Source: Vitis vinifera | Taxonomy: Eukaryota > Streptophyta > Magnoliopsida > Vitales > Vitaceae | Assembly (NCBI RefSeq): GCF_030704535.1 | Contig: NC_081821.1 | Coordinates: 7,765,001 to 7,829,000, forward strand | Reading direction: 5' to 3' | Length of the DNA: 64,000 bases | Shown here: positions 58,180-64,000 of the stretch, in pieces | Position numbering within the stretch: position 1 is the stretch's first letter | Layout: every line of letters begins with the position of its first letter | Position numbers and translations under genes: made by a program | Notes under the pieces: model-generated | What the model was told of the DNA's origin: nothing | Database searches by the model: none | Seen by the model: only the letters and a program-made list of their open reading frames with translations

Positions 58180-61100
58180 TAAGATCTCCCTTCCAATTTC
58201 TGAAGTCTCTTTTCAATTCACCGTTCTTGACTACGATTTGGGTTTGTATGGATCGTTTGTGATTTGTGATTTTGATTTTGCCCTAAAGTTTAGGGTTCTT
58301 GTTTTCTTCAATTTTTTGTCTGTGCTTAAATTTTTACTTTCATTTATCGTTTTTTTTGCGGAATTTTTTGTGAATTTGTATGTTCGTGGCGTTTTGGAGG
58401 CGGTGTTATTGCATTTGGAAGTGAAAGTGGAGGGCAGGATCAAAATTAGAAGGGAAGAGGAAAGGTGTTTGAGTTGGTGGCATTTTTTTTAATGAAGAAT
58501 ATAGTATAAAACGCGGAGTAAAGATTGATTTGTTGGAAAAGCGTCGAAGTTCTAATTTTTAGTTTAGTTTAGAATTGAATATCTAAATCAACCCCGGGCA
58601 ATGAGATTGGTTTCTTTTAGTTGGGAATTAAATGGCTATTCATGGCGATGTGCACATTCAGCTTCTGAGTGGGAGTGGGGATGGGGGAGGATCTAGGTTT
58701 GATTCCATTGTTTAATGTAAGACATCCAATTCGAAGAATGAAGCTGAGACCAGTTGGTAGCACTGTTCAATTTTTAAAAAGGTTTAATACTGATTGATTG
58801 CAGTGATGTTGATCAACGTCCCTCCTGCTCCCCAATGATATTCTTTGCTGTATCCTTGGTTCTGGACGCTTGCTGGTCTCATTTTCATTTTCAAGCCTGT
58901 ATGCTGCTGTTATAGATTAAGGCAGTGATATTTATATTTTTAGGTTCTGGGGACCTTTTTCTTTGGAAGAAAAGTATTTGTAACAGTAAAGCATGTCTAA
59001 CCCAACTGAAGGCTGCTCTAAATCCCAACTGCTTGGGATCATTGACCTTATTCTCTCTTTTTGTTTCTTGAAAAACAAAGGCTGTGTTTAGGTTCATATC
59101 AGAGTGATAACTACTTTGTTTCTTATGATCACCTTGACTGATGTTTCCACTTTTAGCCTTTCCTTTTTTTTCTTGGTAATGAGTCCAACTTGAATCAATT
59201 TATTCATCCTCATTGGTGCATCTGTTGGTCTTTGTTGTCTGTCTAAAAGACTGATAGATGGTGCATGACTACTTGGTGAAAGGCTGCTATGGCAACGCTA
59301 TATCTTCCCTCGCTTTAGCCATGTGGCGGCCACCTGGTGTATTCGGACAATCTGTTTGGATCTCAAATGGTAGTAAGGAACAAGAAAAAACATGAATGAA
59401 TCTTAACTTTTCTTGTTGGATTTGTCATGGAAATGTAAAAGGAAATAAATAATTTTTAAAAAAGTTGTATATTTTCACAATCTTCATTCACTGCATAGAA
59501 AAAGGAATAAAATTGGAGTGTGATATGGAAAAAATTATTGAGCTTTAAATCTCTATTATAGTTTTAAAAGGCATAGGGCACACTTAAGGCACAAAAGTCT
59601 CCTGTGGCATTGGCACAAGGCACACACCTAAGGAAATTGAAATGCTACTTATGATTCCTATCAAGTTTATAAAATATGATCTAAAATCCAATCCAATCCA
59701 ATCAACAAAAAATCTAAGATTCCAAATATTTAAAGAAGCATTTAGGAAAAAAATAATGAAATTATGTAAATTTCAATATAGATTTAGAAATTTCAAGAAT
59801 AAAAACCTTTTAAAAAGGAAAAGTAAAGTAGGCTATGCACACCATTCCAACAAGGCTCACGTCTTGGCAAGTGAGGCGCTTTAACTAGGGGGTGGTTGTG
59901 CCTTGAGCCTATGTGCACTTAAAGCACGCCTTTCACAACTATGATTTGTATATGAAAAGGAATAAAATTGGAGAATAAAGAGAAAAACTTTATTTATTTA
60001 AATTTATTATTTTAGTTTTCTTTACTTTTTGTGTCCTCCCTTTACATCCTAATTTTCTTTTGTTTATGCTTCTCCTCAAGCTTCCCATGATCCAATTAGT
60101 CTAAATATGAAAATTAGTAGTTGAAGCTATAAAATGTTGCGTATTAGTCTTGTGATACTTGGAGTACACAGGTATTACTAGGTGTGATACCTTTCTAACA
60201 GATAAATACAAATGTTACAGAAGAATGAGAAATTGCTAAGACAGTGTCATTCACTAATAACATATTTAACAATTTTATTGAAATGCAGCAGACTGCCCTG
60301 CTTAATCATTGTTCATATGTTCCTGTTTCACACTCTCGTGTTCAAATCACTTATATGGTAGAGCTCTCAAGTATTGCCTGCATTTCTAAGAAGTTGAACA
60401 CTCAAGTATTACCCAAGAATGATTCATTGCTAAGAAATTGTTGTACGCTAATGGAACCATATTTAATAGTGCTATGTTCAATTATTTAACAATTGTATAT
60501 TCAGTTATTTGAATAAGAATGCAGCTAACCAACCGGCCTAGCTATTGCCCATATGTTCAAGTTTTACACACTCTAGCCTCTAGGTGCAAATTGCTTGTAA
60601 GGTTGCTCAATTGGGAAGCTTGCATGTTGTTAATAGTTCCATGGGACTCTTCCTTTTTAGAATTGCATCACATATTATTGGAATATATTTTTTGTCTCTG
60701 CCAGTCTTCTCACTCATTGCTGAAATGTATAATTTTTTCTTTTCTTTTCTTTGCCTTTTTTTATTTGTGGGGTGGCTGGACAGTTACTTCCCCTTTAGGT
60801 TTTCAATAGTTGTAGAAAGCCTACAACTCTAGTCAACAAGCCTTAATCCAACTACCTGTATCCACTACATGAGTACTTTTGCCATTCCCTTTATCTGGGG
60901 GACATCCTCTGGATTACTGATGTTGTCGTATAATCCCACTCTTTAGCAAATTTGGGGACTGAGTGCTAATGACGTTAAAATGCTGTTTCATTTTTGTTGG
61001 AGACACTTTTACACGTATTTAACTTGTTGATAGAAAGGGGACTATATCCCCTTGTTTCTTCTAATATTTGGGGGGTAAAATATGGTTATTTATAGTCTAT

Positions 61101-61497
61101 TAATAAGTTAAAAAAATTAAAAAAAATGGTGATTCACTGCCCAGCTGCCCCTTCTCTTTGTTACTACTGCGTACATCAGAATATTACATAATAAAACGTA
61201 TCTTGCCACCACCATATTTGACTAGTTGACTTGAACTCCCTCGTGCTCCTGAAGTTTTTTCAGATGGCCTTCATATGCTAACCAACCTAGTGCTAAGTAT
61301 AACATAGATTTATATGAATGAGTGTTAAAATATGGTAAATTTAATTATTTAAATTTTAGGGCTGGCACCCCCTGTCACAATGATTGATACAGTGTATTCT
61401 TTGTTTTGTTTCACATAAATCCTTTGACGCCATGACAGGGCCCTAGGGAAGTGTCTTCTTATTTCTATGATATCCACAGTTACTGATAGTATTCAGT
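58180..61497 (+). other. Probable intron or intergenic DNA upstream of the RING gene
   Basis: T-rich in parts and without a convincing coding frame. The 142-residue frame at 58064-58492 spans the putative donor and turns into a Phe-rich string, typical of translated T-rich DNA, so I do not call it a gene. Confidence 0.35.
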
Positions 61498-61581
61498 GTC
61501 TTCGAAGCTCAGAATTATCTTGGATGCTCAGATGTTAATGACCCTTACGTGATGGAACTAACAACAGAAAGCAGAGATCTG
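61498..61581 (+). other. Possible 5' untranslated exon of the RING gene
   Basis: The stretch is preceded by TAGTATTCAG (acceptor) and ends ATCTG before GTGAGTAG (strong donor at 61582). The next acceptor, ATTCTTTCAG at 61706-61715, leads into the exon with the start codon at 61826. Confidence 0.4.
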
Positions 61582-61825
61582 GTGAGTAGACTGATTCCTT
61601 GCACAAAATAGTGCTAAAATCTAATTTGCATTTGGAGGATTTCCTTGCACAAAATGTGCCCTTAAGCCCAAGCATATAAGATGATTTATTTCCTTACTAT
61701 TTACTATTCTTTCAGGTCTGACTTCAAGGGATGCTATTGACTGCCACAAGAGAACTGCTTCAGAACTTCAATGGTTGATCATACTTGAGCAGGCACTTGT
61801 TTAGCAAGCTCTTTCCACATTCACA

Positions 61826-62632
61826 ATGTGGAATTTTGCTTCAAATGCCCTCTCAGGAACCAATGGACTGAAGAATGACCTCTTAAAGCCAAATCAAGCA
61901 CCTTCAGAGTGCTCAGATGATGAAATTTCCACAAACACAAGCAGAGAAGAAGGATTGGAATGTCCAATTTGTTGGGAATCCTTCAACATTGTTGAGAATG
62001 TGCCCTATGTTTTATGGTGTGGCCATACCCTCTGTAAGAATTGTGTCCTAGGGCTCCAATGGGCTGTCGTGAAATTCCCTACACTACCCATCCAGCTTCC
62101 TTTCTTCATTTCTTGCCCGTGGTGCAATCTATTATCCTTCAGGCTTGTTTATAAGGGGAATCTCACATTCCCTCGCAAGAATTTTTTCCTCCTGTGGATG
62201 GTTGAGAGCATGAATGGTGATAGGGGGAAGTCACATTCTTCCTTTTGTGATCATCAGCCAGGCTGGTCTTCAAACAGAAATCTGATCATAGGAAATCAAG
62301 GTAGTCATGTAAACCATAGGCGACCTCCATATAGTCACCTCCCAGAACAGTCTGAGTCGAACCATGATGGAGGCCACCTGATCAATAGGTTCCTCAATAT
62401 AGAAAGACTCCACTTATCCGTTCGTAAGTCCTTGGTGTTCTTTGTTCACTTGACGGCTAAGTTCCCATTGGTAATCATATTTCTTCTGATTGTTTTGTAT
62501 GCAATACCCGCCAGTGCAGCCATCTTGGCCCTGTACATTCTGATCACTGTTCTGTTTGCTCTCCCATCTTTTCTAATACTGTACTTTGCTTATCCCAGTT
62601 TGGACTGGTTGGTTAGGGAAATCATTACCTGA
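61826..62632 (+). CDS. Membrane-anchored RING-finger protein (putative E3 ubiquitin ligase)
   Basis: A single open exon of 268 residues. The RING domain has C46, C49, C65, H67, C70, C73, C97 and C100, a C3HC4 pattern (CPICWES..., CGHTLCKNC, CPWC) with a long spacer before the last pair. RING domains bring ubiquitin-charged E2 enzymes to substrates; substrates are unknown here. Two adjacent hydrophobic stretches at about 214-232 and 234-254 suggest a membrane hairpin, with a short C-terminal tail. An acidic, Ser-rich segment (about 27-42) precedes the RING. The start is the first ATG after a clear acceptor at 61715. The layout resembles an uncharacterised plant RING/U-box family with a C-terminal membrane segment; I do not assign a symbol. 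Confidence 0.88.
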   Translation: MWNFASNALSGTNGLKNDLLKPNQAPSECSDDEISTNTSREEGLECPICWESFNIVENVPYVLWCGHTLCKNCVLGLQWAVVKFPTLPIQLPFFISCPWCNLLSFRLVYKGNLTFPRKNFFLLWMVESMNGDRGKSHSSFCDHQPGWSSNRNLIIGNQGSHVNHRRPPYSHLPEQSESNHDGGHLINRFLNIERLHLSVRKSLVFFVHLTAKFPLVIIFLLIVLYAIPASAAILALYILITVLFALPSFLILYFAYPSLDWLVREIIT

Positions 62633-64000
62633 ATCACCCTCAATTTGTGCTTCCTGTTTCATAAACTCTGTAGCATAGTGGTGTAGTGAATCCAATAATG
62701 GTGCAATTTGACGACTTCACTTGGTTTTCATGGTTTTCTAGCTTGCTATATTTTCACACCAGAGAGTCATGGTCCTTCAGTTGGACCATTTTCAATTTTA
62801 GAATTATTCTGCACATTCTTAGGGCGTGACTGCTCTGATGCTAGTGGAATTTGGGCCACAAAAGAAGATCTTGGGATACCTCTTTGGTTGGCTAATAGTA
62901 TGTTGTTTTTGTGTATTAGCAGAGCTCCAGCAAAGAGACAGTTGAACAGTGGCTGTAGTGTTTGCATCTTATCAAACAGTGCCCTTGTTTTTTATGGAGA
63001 CTTGTTATGATTTTCATTCAACATTCACTATTATGTCTGTGCTGTTGTGCTTGACCCTAATATGTAAATTAAGTTTATTCATCTCCTTTTCAGTTTGATA
63101 AGAGTAATGCAAAACACTAGAAAGATCTTCTGCAATTGATTTTTTTATATTTTTTATCTATTCTTTTTGTCGGTTCTGCCTTGCACCTTCATAACTTTAA
63201 AAACTTTGCCTACTCCCTGGCTTCTCAGAGTTGATAACTTTCTGTTTCTTTGGACTACGCCCTAAAGCTTGGCCCAGCAACAGGACACATTTTGTTTGTG
63301 GTTCCATTTGATGAATTGTCCACATTCTCTCTAATTTTTACCCTCATGTCATTTCTTTCTTTTGTATGCTTTGCTTTGATAACACCATTCAGCGCACCTT
63401 CACCATGGATGAAGTCCGTTTGCATCCGATTGTTAATTTTATACCTGTTCTTTTTACAAGTTTGATGGGCAAGCAGATGAAAGGGGAAAGTGATTAGGCT
63501 CCACCCTCAGGTTGAACCATCCTTGAAGTTCAGCTGTGTTTGTGAAGGAATTGCACCATAACGCTTTGCAACATTATTTTTTATTTGGTTAGAAGGGAGA
63601 TGAATTGTTGCGGTGGGTCCTATGGAAGGTTTAGATGTCATCATAAACCAACCAGAAAAGGTAGCCCATTGTAATAATTATCATCCCCATGAAAAGATAG
63701 GAAAAAAATTACTTCAGGATAAGAACCTTACTGTCACCTGATTCCTACCATGAAGAAGTACATCAAAAGGACACATTCCAAAGAATGTTCTTCTTATCAT
63801 GGGAAGGAATGAATTCACTATAAAATTCCTGAGATTATCTCATCTACCTAATTCCATAATACTTTATTCCCCATAGGCAGAAAGAAGAAGCATCAGCCCT
63901 TGTGATGCGGATGCCATGATTACATTGAAAATATGCCAAGGGTTTGAACTTTGGGCCTCATGCCCTTCTTTGTTCCTTCTGCATCTATAATCCCCTCAAG
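62633..64000 (+). other. 3' untranslated and downstream DNA
   Basis: The first part should be the 3' untranslated region of the RING gene. Open frames at 62708-63010 and 63250-63465 have no recognisable domain, and I treat them as chance. No poly(A) site can be placed with confidence. Nothing else is seen up to the window end. Confidence 0.4.

Noticed and set aside
58064..58492. 142-residue open frame near the right end
   Set aside because: Crosses a good splice donor and becomes Phe/Leu-rich from T-rich DNA; no domain. More likely a leader exon plus intron.
62708..63465. Two open frames of 100 and 71 residues after the RING gene
   Set aside because: No recognisable motif, overlapping likely 3' untranslated DNA.

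Overview
This is nuclear DNA of a flowering plant. The evidence is AT-rich intergenic DNA, intron-containing genes, nested Copia retrotransposons with tRNA-Met-type primer sites, MITEs, and a tandem cluster of plant-type flavin-containing monooxygenase (FMO) genes. The family mix and texture suggest a woody eudicot, most likely grapevine (Vitis); that identification is inference from familiarity, not a search.

Layout. 1-3.2 kb is a mosaic of short decayed fragments of unrelated housekeeping genes (importin-alpha, alpha-tubulin, fumarase, an ABCF ATPase), all on the plus strand. 3.3-4.0 kb is an LTR-like remnant whose inverted relative lies at 38.3-38.9 kb. 4.0-9.0 kb is AT-rich and holds a one-exon FMO relic and a long foldback MITE. 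8,988-17,797 is one almost complete, very young Copia element (minus strand, 1.68-kb LTRs, TTATT target duplication). 17.8-20.3 kb is locally duplicated AT-rich DNA.

20.1-37.8 kb holds two related FMO units in tandem. The first (unit D) is a pseudogene with a second young Copia (21,964-26,869, AGTAC target duplication) in intron 3. The second (unit A, 28,945-31,301) is intact, but an old Copia carrying a hAT-like element has landed about 170 bp upstream of its ATG. Two further intact FMO genes follow on the same strand: B (42,587-45,306) and C (48,516-50,652). Between A and B lies a 38.3-41.5 kb LTR-like block with decaying tandem repeats.

The three intact FMO genes share exactly the same seven-exon structure (553, 71, 159, 83, 136, 174 nt and a variable last exon) and encode 454-460 residues with FAD and NADPH dinucleotide-binding motifs. 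All three carry Arg where the FMO-identifying motif normally has Gly. 50.7-57.9 kb is gene-poor AT-rich DNA. The right end carries one intronless-CDS gene for a membrane-anchored RING-finger protein (61,826-62,632), with signs of spliced 5' untranslated exons upstream.
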